From Toxonevra muliebris (taxonomy: Eukaryota > Arthropoda > Insecta > Diptera > Pallopteridae), in the NCBI GenBank assembly GCA_963691655.1, contig OY829326.1, forward strand, positions 114,921,388 to 114,985,387: a stretch of DNA of 64,000 nucleotides, given 5' to 3'. The position numbers were made by a program, and so were the translations under genes. Positions within the stretch are counted from its first letter, which is position 1. Each line of letters starts with the position of its first letter. This document shows, in pieces, positions 33,967-45,756 of the stretch. Under the pieces are notes generated by a model, which worked only from the letters and a program-made list of their open reading frames with translations, had not been told where the DNA came from and did no database searches.

Positions 33967-36900
33967 TTATGGACTCAATTGGATGTTGAAGGTTTTCCAC
34001 ATGCGCTCATATTCATCTTCAAATTCTTGTACGAGCGTTTTATTTGAAGTGATTAAAATATTTTCCCAATTACCACCGAAACCCTGCAAAAGAAAAGAAA
34101 AAACAAAATTATTAAATTAAGAATTCTATTTGTTAAACTTATGCAAATAGCTCACCTGCATTGTCCAATTAAGTGATCCGGACATTAGCACACCCTTTAC
34201 CTGTTTCGAATCGTACTTTTTACCTACATTTGAGAGAGTCGAACGAGCGCGCATTGGACCATCTAAAATGCAAAACTTATGATGCATTAACATTGTGGTC
34301 GTTGGACAACGAACCGCTACACCTGTAAGAAAAATAATACAGAATTAAATAAACAATTGTGACTGTTGGCTCTATAACTCTCAGGGTAGAAATAATTGTT
34401 TACTCTATTAATTTCCATTATTTCCATTATTCTTTAAAATCCGCTAACGCTGTAAGTATGCAATGAAAATTTTAAGTACAGTACGCATGAAAAATTGTGT
34501 AGTAAAAAAAAACCCAACGTTAGAAACGAACATTCTCAAAACATATGTACGCAATACAAAAACAGCTATAATTATTTTTATATTGCATACTTTTGCGCTA
34601 AAATATAAATAATTACTTCGTTCAAAGAAGATAGAGGTCGCTGCAATTCGTTTTGCGGAATTTTTGCTGCCAAGCCGTTTGGGTTTTTTTTCTTACATTG
34701 AAAATGTTACATCTTTTTCATATCATATTTAATTGTTTGTTTCTTTCAATGCATGAATTTTGGAAATAAAAGTATTTAAATTTTTTGTTTGAATATGTGG
34801 TTAATAATAAATATAAAATAGAACTAAATATGAAAAGTTTCATCATTTTAGCTACTATCGAAATCGATGGATATTTAACTGAACAAAATAATAATAATTT
34901 CTTCTTATTGAATTTCATGAAATCACGAAATAATTCAAAATGGCTACCTACATACAGTCATGTTCATAGCAATAGCAGTGGCATTACGTTCAAGCAAGAA
35001 ATTTTAGGAAATAATTTTTTTTAGCGATATATTAGGTGAAAACTACACTCTGAATCTTTAGATATCCGAAATATAAAAACCGCCGTAGCCTAGCGGTTAG
35101 TGTGTTGGACTGCTACGCAGAGGTGCCCGGGTTCATATCTCGCCACGCTTAAAAATCAAAAAATGGAAAATAAAAATTTGAATTTTTCTACACGGCACCA
35201 CCTCTTGGTTGGCAATGGCAAACCTCCAAGAGTAAAAAAATGCCTATGAAAAGTTTTTCACTTCGCCGTTCGGATTCGGCATAAAACTGTAGGTCCCTTC
35301 CATTCGTGTATAAATATAACTCACCCAACATGAATGGATGCGAAAAGCTCGGCCTTGGCCCTTCATGGACTGTTGTGCCATAATAATAGTAGTAGTAATT
35401 TTAAAATTTGTATATAAACTTGAAATATCCATGCATTGATTTCTATAAATACCTCATAGCAAAGCTGGAATCGCTTCGTCAAATTTCTTCAAAGCACAAA
35501 TTCAATACAACTACAAAAGGAGATATGAAAATAGAGAACGAAGACGATTTAGATGATGGATAAATTGCTTTCCTGGTTAATTTTCATTGAAAAAAATTGA
35601 TACCGCGAAATATACAGTTTTTTTTTTCAAATTGATTTACAGTTTTTAAAAAATTTTTGGTAAAAATATACAGTTTTTGGTCGGAAAAAAGATACGAGCG
35701 TTAGGTATAACCGATATGAGTATTCTACTATATTGTTTGAAAAAGCTTGAGAGCGAATTGCGCCCTTTTTACAATCTAGCCTCTTTGTACAAGCTTACCA
35801 AAAAATATAAACAATTAGGGTATTCACAAAATTATGCGACATTATAATTATATCACACTATGCAACAGCTTGTGAATACCCTAAATGTGTATGAAAATGC
35901 AAGGGATGAAGCTAAAGATGAAGCGAACTTGAAACGTGGACAACTCATACAGCGAACAAAATCTATGTATGAATAGATAATGAATGAATAATGCAAGTAC
36001 AGGTATCCACCGTATAACATGATAGTTAGTGTTGCCGCCACTGCTTAAAGCTTCTTTTTTCTATTACATATTATTTTTTAATCTACTACAAAATTGTAAA
36101 ATAAGTTCTAGAACCGCTGATTATTAATTCTATATATTCATTGGTTTGACTGTACTAAGCGAGAATAATCATCGGCACAAAGCATTAGCGTTCCTGGAAC
36201 TTAATTCATATCTTGATTTTCCATACCAGAAAGTATGTATATTTTATATAATGTAATTTAAGTACTTTAATGAATTGTTAATGAATTGTAATTCCTTAGG
36301 TATTTTAACAGACGTGAACACTTGCGCTGGAATAAATAAAGTTTATATTTCATCTAAATCATAGTGTCACTCTAGTTCAAGATTCTAGTGAAAATCAGAA
36401 TTTCGAGGACAACTGCCTCAACAGTTAGGTTCCAATAAAAACATAGTGTTATGCGCATTTGAGTTATATGGCAGTACAAAAGGCGGAGTTTGGTTCCAAC
36501 AAGTTGGTAATTTGCAGTGTTATACACGTGATCGTGTTATGCGTGGTAATACTTTAAAAAACAATAGCGGTATTCACGATCTGTAGTAAATGGTCTTAAT
36601 ATTTTTTGTTTTGCTTTTTTTAATTAAATACTTTGAAATTCGTTTTTTCCTCGGTTTTCGTTCAATATCGCAAAAATGGATGGATTGAAGGCTTTGTCAT
36701 GTTTTGAGACCCTATTTTATATTAAAAAATAAACATTTTTTCTCACATATCCACATCTGATGTCTACTCCAAATGCCAGTTTTTGAATAAACTTTCAATT
36801 TTGGCCAAAAAAGACCCATTAGGAGAAGAGATATGACTTTGCAGTGTTAGGCAAAAACTTTCCTTACACCTTTTCCGGTTATATCTCAAAAACCGACCAA

Positions 36901-39900
36901 CTTCAACAGGCTGTACCGAACGCCCAACCAAGTCTTGGCAAAATCTTATATTAGGTTTTTATTGTTAGGGCAAGTACTTTTCAGCTATCATAGTCGTTAC
37001 GCTGGATTCGAACATGACCCCATATATTGTTGCACAGTGCAATTAGTAATGATAATAAGTAATTGAATTATGAATTTCGAAAAGGTAGCATTTAATATGA
37101 AATACAGCTATTTATTTTGTTGTAGTTCCATAAGCGTAAAAAGGTACTGAATAGATCACGGTGGTACTACGGAACTTTTTAAAACCAAAAAGTACAAAAT
37201 ACAACACTGGTGCATACAAAGGTATGCACCAAAAAAAAAAAGTGAAAGAGAGGGAGAATATACATACTAGGGATGTCAGTTAGCGGGTGCGGATCCGAAT
37301 GTTGAAAGCTGGCATTCCCGAATGTGGGAGAAAAATTAAAAACAAATTTACATCTTCAATGTATTAAATTTACTCTACTCTAAAATAAACAAAATTTAAT
37401 TTCATATTATAATTATATTCAAAATCTTTAAGAAAATATTTGTATCAACTTAGAAGATAAAGTTTATAAAAATATATATGCGTACAAATGATAGTATTCA
37501 AAAGTGAATGGCGGCACGTCCATTATCAATAGTTTCTAACAAAAATACTAATGCCAGTATTGACTGATGCATGAAAATCAATACTAAAGAAATACTAACG
37601 AAGAAAACAAAATTTTTGGAAATTAATTAATTAGGGGTTTTTATTAATCTAAATTGTCTAATATAATGACCAAACATTAAAAAAACCAGCTTAATCTTGT
37701 CGTCAATGGCTAAATTTACACCATGGGAGGTTTTATATACACAGTATGGCCAAACCTTGTTCCAACGAATTTTTAAATCAAAGCCGGCACGGCTTTTTAA
37801 AATACAATAAAAAACCTTAAATCCGAAAAACTTGTGATGTAAGTAATAGCAATATTTAAAACCTATACAAATTTTTAAATGGTTGAAAAATAAAGTGGTG
37901 GAGAGCATAAAATTGGAAAATTGTGATAAGATTTTTGGTTTGGGTAGATTTGAAGAGAATAATGGTTCGGTTTCAGAGCCCAAACTAACACTAGATATTA
38001 TCATAAATATCTATGGGGGTTGTGTGTGACTTATGCCAATTTAGTAGTATTTTTGTTTGTTTGTTTGTTCGGTCTATCTTGGTCGTTGATTTTTTGTTTA
38101 AGCCTTTTACTGATTGGACATATACAAGTCAACAAGAAAACAGAAAATAATTCAATTTGCTTAGGCTTGAGCTTAAGCAAATCGCTAATAAACTTGGTGT
38201 TTTTACCCAAATTTTTCAACTTCATATAAAAAAAATTGTAACACAAAATTGCTCTACAATAACAAAATATCCGGCTTTTGCTTTTACCCTCACTTTACAC
38301 TTTTAAGGCTCAATTACGCATAAGTAACGCAACGTAGCGTAACGGGAAACAAAAATCTATCGAAGATAGAACTCTACGTTGCGTTAAGATTTCGGTAATC
38401 ACTTGCACTCACTGCCCATATCACAGATATTTATGTGACAGTTGGCAACGTTACGTTACGTTACGTTCCGTTACTTATGCATAATTGAGCCTTTACTCTG
38501 GTTTGACCCTTGAGTAAAATATTTGTTACTCTGTTACAGCGATGCCAACTTGCGGGGAATTCCCCGATTTGCGGGGAATTTTACTTGGTGCGGGGAATCG
38601 GGGAATGAGCTGTTTTTTTTGCGGGGAATTTGAAGTCGTTCAGCTTTTAGTAACTAAAGTCTGTAGAATATTTTTTGTCAAATTTTATGCAAAACGTTTA
38701 ACTTATGAAAAACTTCATATTTTGGTTCTTAAAATCTTCCTTTTTTTCTTAAGCAGGCCCTGCAATTTATTAGTTTGGAGAAATCGATTTTTAAAAAAAT
38801 GTGCTATTTCAAAGTATTATATTTCGAAAGTACTTTGTAAAAATTTCAGAGAACGCAGAGTGCTTTCGTAGATATAGACGATTATGGCGATGAGTGTCAG
38901 TCAGGCCAAAACCGTCGCGCGGCTCTTCGACTTCCCTTTCGATCGTTCAGAAAGGCTTAAATATGACTTCGTCCAGCACCTCCTGATTAACTCTTAATCA
39001 TTGCTGACTAATCTGTAAACCTACAAATTACGGTCAGCCATCATAAAGATGAAGTATATTTTATATGTTGAAAACCGATTGTAAAAACTTTGAACCAGTT
39101 TTTCTCAAAACAAAGTTTCCTCCATTTTTTATTTGAGTCAAAAGAAATCCTATGTCTTCTCCTTTGAAAACTTTGATGTCCTAAAGTGGGCTGAAGCTTA
39201 TGTTAAGAATTCCGGAGTCAGTCCCATAAAAATTTGTATTTGTAAAATGTTTATATGGAAAGTGCGTATGAAATTATACCAGTGAGGGGAATTCGATCGA
39301 AAATCGGGGAATGAGTTGGCATCTCTGCTCTGTTACTCTAAGTAAGAGAGAAAATTAGTGTTGCCTACTTCTTGATTTGTACGACAACAAAAAATGAAAA
39401 CAAAAGCTTTGTTGCTAGCGCATTTAATTGGGAACATTGATCGCAAAGAGTGCACTATATCAGTTTTAGATGCGTTCATGCTCTAGGGTAAAACAATAAT
39501 TTTCGGAATCGGTGTTAAACTGTAGGTCCAACTATGTGGTATCACAATGGGCCGTTCAAGCCTAAGTGTGTCTCTAGACAGCCACTCCAACCTAACCTAA
39601 ATTATATTGAAAAAATAATGTTACTGCTCTTTCTGCTTTATTTGACAAAGCCAAACACACAAACATTGCAGACATCAGTTACAAGTAATATTTGAAAAAT
39701 TATGCATGTATTCTCCCCTTCAACTCCTTCGATTGAAATAAACTGCAAACAATTTGGATTTGTAAAATTGTTTATTTTTAATATGTATATAAAACCCAAT
39801 AATTCAAAATTTCCTGATCAAAAAATCGATGAATGTGAAGAATGCGTGTTTACCAAACTTATTCAATTCAAATTCAAAAATTAAGCAAATTGTTGTTATT

Positions 39901-42900
39901 TTGTATAAACTTATAAATGATATAAATGATAAAAAATATAGAATCAAATAGAAGAGAAAAAGCTAACACTAGAATGACATGAAAGAGAGAGAGCGAGAAG
40001 GATATAGAAAACGAATAAAAATTATCGGCAAAAAGGGTGAATGTTTGTTGTGTGTAAAGCAGCTGTTTGTTTGCCATTGGTATTATTGCTCTTCGTCTGG
40101 CTTCTCTACTTTGTTGTTTTTGTTAAATGCTTCTGTCATACTTTTTTAAAACTAACATAAGTAGAAAAATAAATATTTAAACAAAAAAAAAAGAATAACA
40201 ACAAAAAATAAAAAAAAGCTTTTCAATTAATTACTGCAAAATGGGAAAAGATATATGTATGCACTTTGGATATGTGTGTGTGTGTATGTGTTTATAAACA
40301 AAAATACCCAGTTGAAACATTTAGATTGCTTGTTTTACTAAGGCTGTGGTTATATTGGGAGTATGCTCGGCGAACACCATGAAATTGTTGTTGCACCGAA
40401 CACAAAGAGAGAGTCTTTGCTCACTCTCACACCGAACACGATATGCTCGGTGTATTGTACACCGAGCACACCGAGTATTCAGGGTGGCAATGAGTTATTT
40501 TACAAAACAGTATCATTGCATACAAAATAGTATAAACAAACGAGTATATTTTGACAAAAAGCCACTCTGCAACGAGCTGAATGTAACCACCTCGACCGAA
40601 CACGGAATAAAATGTTTTGTGTTCGTCGAACACCGAGTACCAATATAACCAGGCACTTATTGAGCAATAAAGTAGATTTCTTTTCGAACCTGAGAAAAAA
40701 CAATAACAGCAATCGTATCAGCTCTTACAAATCGCAATATCACGACCAATAATAACAGTTGAAATTGACATATCAAGTTGAGAGTACAATACACTGAGCA
40801 TATCATGTTCGGTGTGAGTGAGTAAAGGCTCTAATTGTTCGGTGCAACAATTTCATGCTGTTCGCCGACGAACAATCATACTCCCAATATAACCACAGCC
40901 ATAGAGAACGATTTATATGTACATATGTGACAGCTTAAGCTTTTTTAAATACTAAAGTAAACCTGAATACAGTGATCAAGTGTTTCTGTGAGGAATGTAC
41001 CAAAGTGAAGTTACCAGCAACTAATTTTTCTTTTTTCTTCGTGGTCAATACTATAGGCTGTTAAAATTATTGTTTACTTTTGACTGCTTGTTTATGTATT
41101 TTCTCCATTTTGAAATTCCCTGCATGCCGCTATTATGGCCGCATCAACAAAGATGTGTTATTGTTTTGTTGAACAGCTGATTTTGACATTTTATGGCATA
41201 TGACGCAACAACAAAGATATGTTGTTTTTGCCATGGTGAAATTGTTGTAATCTCGCTATCACCTTATATATGATATATACCATACCATTGGTTTCGTAGG
41301 AGTAAAAAATGTTTTTGATAGTGGAGTGCTCGATTATTTCTCCCTAGATAATTTTCAGTACAACTGGGATATGAATATGCACACTTGTTGTTGTTTTTGC
41401 AATGATTGGCTTTCATTGTTATTGTTGTTGACTTCTTGCTGCTGTTATGTTTTTGTTGTAGGTTTAGGTATTATATAAACAAATAAAAAAGTTTAAATTG
41501 ATGCAAGAACAATGGGGAAAATATAATTTTTGAAAATCTTATATTTGTTGCTATTGCCGAGAGAATGAATGTGTGAAGTGTTGTTGTTGTTTCTGCGAGT
41601 TTTCTAGAATATTCTCAAATCTGTCAGCTGATAAAATATGTACAAGAAAAATAACAACAACAAAATGCACAAATGCAATGGTTTTCTACGAATGGGATGG
41701 GAAAGGGGATGATGTAAGATGAGAGAAATATATGTAAAGAGAGGATCGTCAAATCTCGGGCCATGCAATCATAACAACAACAAAATCAAAAGTCGTCGTG
41801 AATGAGAAAACTATGACAAAAAAAAGAAGAGGAAAATGCATAAAGCAGATAAAAACATAACGAATGCTAAGAATTAACGTGGAATTGCAAACTTGTAGAT
41901 GAATCCACGTGTTTTTATCGTTTGGTTGATTCCCCGACCTCGCATGCGATTTTTAGCTGAAATCGGGAAATGCAAATTTCGTGTAATTTCGAGGTTATTT
42001 TTTCTGCATGCATGTGTGTGTGCATGCACATATGCAGAAAATTGAATATGTATTTGCATGGATACAAGTTTAAGCTAAATGAGATAGATATGAAAGGGGT
42101 AAACAATAGGAGTGTGGGAGCATGAAAAATACATTTATTTTGAAGGTTATCTAATGCAGGTTGCAGCAAATAAGAGACGGATTAAATTAGTAAAGACAAT
42201 GTTGGCTGTTCAAGCTAGTCAATTTTGCTTTTCCCTTATAGATATTTTATAATAAAAACTATCGTTAGGTTAAACACATCGAAAATTTACAATTTCTAAT
42301 ACTTGTAAAAGGACAATATGTACACAGTAATAATGCCAGTAAAAAATTTGACTGCAAATTACTTTCGTTTGATTCAAGCAACAAATATTTGTTATTTACA
42401 TATGTAAAACAAAAAAAAACAAAAACAAAAAAAAAGACATTTATTCAAATTCTGTAAAAAAAATCTTCGATATAACCACACTTTTCATGATCAACATGTA
42501 CATTCTCTCTCACATCATCTGCCTTACTTTTTACCATTTCATGTTCTTACCCGATTTCGTCAAGTTAATGATTTGTGAACCACTTGAATAGACCATTTCT
42601 TTATCGCTTATAACACGAATAACCACGCCCCTCTGTAGGGCACGCATGAATGCCTGCGACAGCTCATACGATGTAAACGTGTACATTGCCAAATCGATGG
42701 TATATTTCGATTTATCGATTAACGCAATCAAACGACCGACATTATTTCCTGCACAAAAACGATTTCGACACATGGGCGTGGCAGTAGGTGCTGGCAACTT
42801 AACAATACGACCATTTTCAGTCATAAATTGTGCTGGTTCCGCAGCTGTTTTTGGTGTTTTTTTTGCATTTAGTGTATGGGTTGGTGATTTGCAGATATTA

Positions 42901-43100
42901 CTAAAATGAGAATGGCCACTAGAACATGTCTGCGTTAACTCATTTGTCCAGATGACCTCTGCCACTTCCCCATCATCTTCACGTGCAGCGAATAGAACAC
43001 GCACATAACGATAACTATGATATATAACTTCCGATAGTATTACCGCCGATGTACCGTAAATAAGGTAACGTACCACGCGATTTTCCAACATTTTCAGCAT
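33967..43100 (-). CDS. zuc: Zucchini: mitochondrial PLD-family endonuclease of the piRNA pathway, three exons
   Basis: Exons: 43100-42551, 34322-34156 and 34083-33967 (277 aa). Donors are GTAAGA, GTGAGC; acceptors TTACAG and TTGCAG; phases agree (Gly184 is split between exons 1 and 2; the second junction lies between codons). Residues about 10-32 form an N-terminal membrane anchor, the outer-mitochondrial anchor of this family. MCRNRFC (about 110-116) is the zinc-binding region. The nuclease core follows (IDLAMYTFTSYELSQAFM), with a single HKD motif HHKFCILDG (His197, Lys199, Asp204); one motif per chain means activity needs a homodimer. GSLNWTMQGFGGNWEN and the ERMWKTF end are also typical. 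Zuc/PLD6 cuts piRNA precursors on the mitochondrial surface in germ line and ovarian soma. The fly protein is about 250 aa, so this is slightly long, with an extra low-complexity linker at about 50-95. No disruption is seen. Confidence 0.92.
35079..35400 (+). repeat. tRNA-derived SINE with intact A and B boxes
   Basis: The head has an RNA polymerase III A box (TAGCCTAGCGG, 35086-35096, fits TRGYNNANNNG) and, 34 bases on, a B-box-like GGTTCATATCT (35130-35140), with tRNA-like spacing. A tRNA-unrelated body follows (GCACCACCTCTTGG, TTTTTCACTTCGCCG, GGCATAAAACTGTAGG, CTTCCATTCGTGTATAAA), and a TAATAATAGTAGTAGTAA tail closes it. Another copy is at 22822-23108 in the other orientation. It sits in the first zuc intron, antisense to the gene. 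The tail would suit retroposition by a LINE with a similar simple-repeat end. Confidence 0.85.
35815..35884. mobile_element. 70-bp hairpin MITE
   Basis: TTAGGGTATTCACAA at the left is mirrored exactly by TTGTGAATACCCTAA at the right, fifteen perfect base pairs with a 40-base interior. The length and perfect ends suggest a minimal MITE or a solo internal-deletion product. The target duplication is not clear; TTA/TAA at the edges can be read as part of the repeat. Confidence 0.7.
38306..38492. mobile_element. PIF/Harbinger-like MITE with TTA duplication
   Basis: The ends are 24-bp inverted repeats with one mismatch, beginning AGGCTCAATTACGCATAAGT (left) and AGGCTCAATTATGCATAAGT (right, reverse-complemented). 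TTA flanks both sides (38303-38305 and 38493-38495). A 3-bp TTA/TAA duplication is characteristic of PIF/Harbinger elements. Subterminal CGTTACGTTACGTTACG tandem words occur on the right and matching AACGCAACGTAGCGTAACGG on the left. At 187 bp it has no gene. A decayed relative lies near 44590-44690. Confidence 0.85.
38537..39327. mobile_element. Non-autonomous hAT element with perfect 8-bp target duplication
   Basis: The flanking octamer CTCTGTTA is exact on both sides (38529-38536, 39328-39335). The ends are CAGCGATGCCAACT and, reverse-complemented, CAGAGATGCCAACT; hAT termini classically begin CAGxG. Subterminal GCGGGGAAT/ATTCCCCG words are repeated four to six times inside the left end and once or twice on the right, which is like transposase-binding sites. 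The 791-bp body has an open frame (38542-38871) without BED finger or hAT dimerisation motifs, so I regard the element as non-autonomous. The exact duplication implies a fairly recent insertion into the zuc intron. Confidence 0.9.
39498..39598 (+). repeat. Fragment resembling the 3' part of a SINE
   Basis: TTCGGAATCGGTGTTAAACTGTAGGTCC resembles the TTCGGATTCGGCATAAAACTGTAGGTCC part of the SINE at 35079-35400 (quoted here by position, 39498-39525 against 35268-35297). It is followed by a different end containing AGACAGCCACTCCAACCTAA. It may be a related SINE family sharing a body module. Confidence 0.45.
40341..40657 (+). mobile_element. MITE of the GGCTGTGGTTATATTGG family
   Basis: The left end AGGCTGTGGTTATATTGG and the reverse-complemented right end AGTGCCTGGTTATATTGG agree at 14 of 18 places. 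Inside, GAACAC/GTGTTC words recur (TCGGCGAACACC, ACCGAACACAAAG, CACCGAACACG, TTCGTCGAACACCGAG), forming nested inverted pairs. No gene is present. Sequence matching its left 110 bases recurs at 54846-54957 and matching its right 160 bases at 59496-59656. Confidence 0.75.
40658..40904 (-). mobile_element. Partial inverse copy of the GGCTGTGGTTATATTGG MITE
   Basis: Reverse-complemented, the right edge reads GGCTGTGGTTATATTGGG and continues with CGGCGAACAGCATGAAATTG and TCACACCGAACATGATATGC, tracking the left half of the neighbouring copy in order. The other half is absent or diverged. Abutting copies in inverse orientation make a composite of about 565 bp whose outer ends are inverted repeats of about 120 bp. 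Confidence 0.65.
42551..43100 (-). CDS. zuc: zucchini exon 1 (start codon, membrane anchor, first half of the PLD fold)
   Basis: Listed separately because it stands 8.2 kb from exons 2-3. It encodes residues 1-183 plus the first base of codon 184. The start codon at 43100 is the first Met of a frame opening with MLKMLENRVVRYLIYGTSAV, which forms the anchor; a second Met three codons later would serve equally. The donor is GTAAGA at 42550. If the donor is ignored, the frame stops after five more codons (KNMKW), which confirms the splice. Coding in this exon alone would lack the catalytic HKD residues. Confidence 0.9.
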
Positions 43101-45756
43101 TACTATTATTACTTTAGAAACCTAACCGTAATTGAAGTAAAGATATAACACACACTTGGGATGCACTTTTCAATCACTTATTTCACTTAGCCGGCATTCG
43201 ACATATATATTGCTTTTGATTGCTCTGCTTTTTTTCTTTTATTTGATTTGTGGTGTGGTACTAAATGTGGGGGATTTCACAACTCATAAATTCACTATGG
43301 ATTCAGATTCACTATTCACTTTTAGATTAACCACGATCGGAAATGAGAAAACGCATTCGAGTTACACGGTCTATATTCCAATTGAATGCAGCACAGCACG
43401 TGTAACAAAAAAGCATTCAATGAAGTCGTTATTCGGCTCTTTTTCTTTCCCTTCGAACATTTTCTTTGACGTTAGCATGAACAGATGTTTTCCATGTTTT
43501 TATTGTTTTGCATGCGCTAACTGTCAAAGTAACGTGTTAAAGAAGAATTGAAAAGGTATAAGCGCCATCTAGCAGCTGAATCAAATCCACTGTTGTATTT
43601 TATTCATATAGCAAATGTGTGTAAATTTTAACAAGTTCTGTGGTTGTCTTTTATTTTTTATTTATTCTACTGAAATGTACTGAAAAAAATTTAGAGTTAG
43701 CGACACCCCTTTGTTGGCCTGCCTGAACATTATAGAGATGTATAGTGGAAGAGTGGAAGATTTCTGCAATTTATAAATTTATGTATTATTCTATTATTTA
43801 TAATTTTGATGTTTTCTCAGCATAAAGCTTAAAAACAAAAAATATTAAAAAAATATTTCCAAAGCACAAAAGCTGAGGCAAAACAATATTTTTCATAAAG
43901 TTTTTCCGGCAGGCAGTTGTTATGATAAATGACTAATAATAATTATTATTTATAATCTTGATATTACTTTTTCAAATCGTCGTTTTCTTTTTTTTATTAT
44001 TGTATTAATGTCACATTTTTGTTTGCTATTTTTTCCATCTTTCTAAAATCTCTCTTGTTTCATACTATTTCAGTTTTACTTAATGTACGTTATACATTAT
44101 TTACAATGATCACTTTAACTCTCCATTTGGCGACAATACCAGTTTATGCTTTTCGAGCATTTCGAGCTGTAAAATCATGTTTCAAACCTCAAAGCAATGA
44201 TTTGGATGTATTACTTATTTATAATCGAATGGAATAATTGTAAATTTTGTTTTCTTTCACACTTCGAATCGTATAAATTGCGGGTATATAACATTTACAA
44301 ATTTAAAAAATAAATATATTATGAGGAAGGTAATTTTTTTTGGTTGTCCCTAACACTTATTGCAGCCAAAATTTTATATTGGTTACCAATATACATAACC
44401 AATATAGCAGCCAAAAATTTGTTTTTGTTACCCATAACAATTATCACTACTAACATTTTTTTTTTTTTGCCCATAACCATAGAAGTGACGCAAAAACTAC
44501 TAAATTTTGCCCGGCGAACATGAAATCGTTATTGCGCTGTAAGAGAGAATCTTTGCTATAAAAATGTGATGTGTTCGTCGAACAGTGTAACGGAACACAG
44601 CGCAACGGAACGTAGAAATCTACAATTTAGGTAATTACTTACACGTACCTAGCTATATCACAGATATTTATGTTGGAATAATTGAGCATTTAACCATACA
44701 CTTAGTTATAAAAATGAGAGAAGGTAATTCCTATTAACTTGTTGATGCTGAAAATTAATGATCCATGTCAGGATTTTGAGTAATTCAAGGTCAAATGGCA
44801 AAATGTATATTTATATTACGTAAATAGATAAAAAAAAAAAACTGTTTACTAAGAAAAAACTCATTGGTTTTGGGCAACCAAAAATATTTTGATTATATGT
44901 ATAAGCCTTTATTGCTTTCACATTTTTTATTTACATAGCCTATTCGCTGCGTTTTTTAAAATCGTTTACCTTGTGAGAAAACGAGTATCATTAAAATTTG
45001 TATGGAAAACTTACTCCACGATTGTTTTTAATGTAGTGTTGTTTTTGTTTCCAAATGCAAATTTCAACGATACTCGCTTTGTTACAGGGTTAATGGGTGT
45101 AAAAGAGCGCGACTATTGAAACCTTTTATTAGTCAAATTGTTCTGAAATAGTTTTGGATCAAAATTGAAATCAATTTAGAAATATCTTTGGTTTCACTAA
45201 ACTTTCGATCGGAAATATTTAAAAATATTATAGAATTTTTAAAAGTAATTGTTTCAAGTTGTTTAGTATTACACGGGACATCAACTATTTGTTATGATGC
45301 AACCACAGCCCGTTGACAAATTAGGCCCAACTTTATAAAAAAAAAAAAAAAAAAAAAAAATGGGAAGTATCATTACGCATAGAATATTTCTACCTAATAT
45401 ACTTTCATGTCATATGACATTAAAGAAATTCATACAAAGAATCTTATATAAAGTAATTCAAAATTCTATTTTATTGTTTTTTGTTTTATTCTTCGATGCT
45501 AAAAATTATACACGAAACAAAGTTGGGATGTTTTGTCTTTAGATTTTTTTTTTGGAAATAAATTGAAATCATAAGCGTACGCATGAAACAAACTTCAAAA
45601 AGAAAAGGAAACAAATAAAACTTCTTTTCGAATCGCTGTTTTCCTGCGGTTGGTTAAAAAATTAATTACGATTTTTATGACGTCCTTTTAAATTCGGCTA
45701 CTACAATACAAATTCTGACACAGCTCTCTGCCCCTACGCCGTGGTTCTACGTTAAT
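43101..45756. other. zuc-p24 interval, with MITE relics
   Basis: Both flanking genes are on the minus strand, so this holds the zuc promoter and the p24 3' end. Minus-strand AATAAA for p24 could be at 45470-45475. At 44510-44590 there is a relic of the GGCTGTGG family (GGCGAACATGAAATCGTTAT, GTTCGTCGAACAGTG), and at 44590-44690 a relic of the PIF-like MITE (ATATCACAGATATTTATGT, GAATAATTGAGC), one apparently inside the other. A poly-A run of 24 is at 45337-45360. The open frames here lack domains. Confidence 0.5.
45337..45360 (+). repeat. Poly-A run of 24 bases
   Basis: An uninterrupted A run; on the minus strand it is a T run about 400 bases beyond the p24 stop codon. Confidence 0.9.

Larger units (their letters stand above)
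34323..42550 (-). other. 8.2-kb first intron of zucchini, rich in transposon-derived repeats
   Basis: The intron is bounded by GTAAGA (42550 leftward) and TTACAG (ending 34323) and joins exons of matching phase. It contains a SINE (35079-35400), a 70-bp hairpin MITE (35815-35884), a PIF-like MITE (38306-38492), a hAT element (38537-39327), SINE-tail sequence near 39498-39598, and a cluster of GGCTGTGGTTATATTGG elements (40341-40904). The stretches 35885-38300 and 40905-42550 are otherwise AT-rich with no coding exon found; T/GTTGTTG triplets are frequent at 41390-41660. A TIR-like word TTGCACAGTGCAA at 37031-37043 may be the end of another element. Confidence 0.8.

Noticed and set aside
37210..37231. 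Perfect short palindrome GGTGCATACAAAGGTATGCACC
   Set aside because: Too short and isolated to call a MITE or regulatory site; such hairpins occur by chance in 64 kb.
42646..42909. Plus-strand open frame opposite zuc exon 1
   Set aside because: It is the antisense shadow of the conserved PLD coding sequence.
43156..43551. 131-residue plus-strand frame just upstream of the zuc start
   Set aside because: It has a hydrophobic start and Ser/Phe-rich remainder but no recognisable domain; it overlaps the expected zuc promoter and leader.
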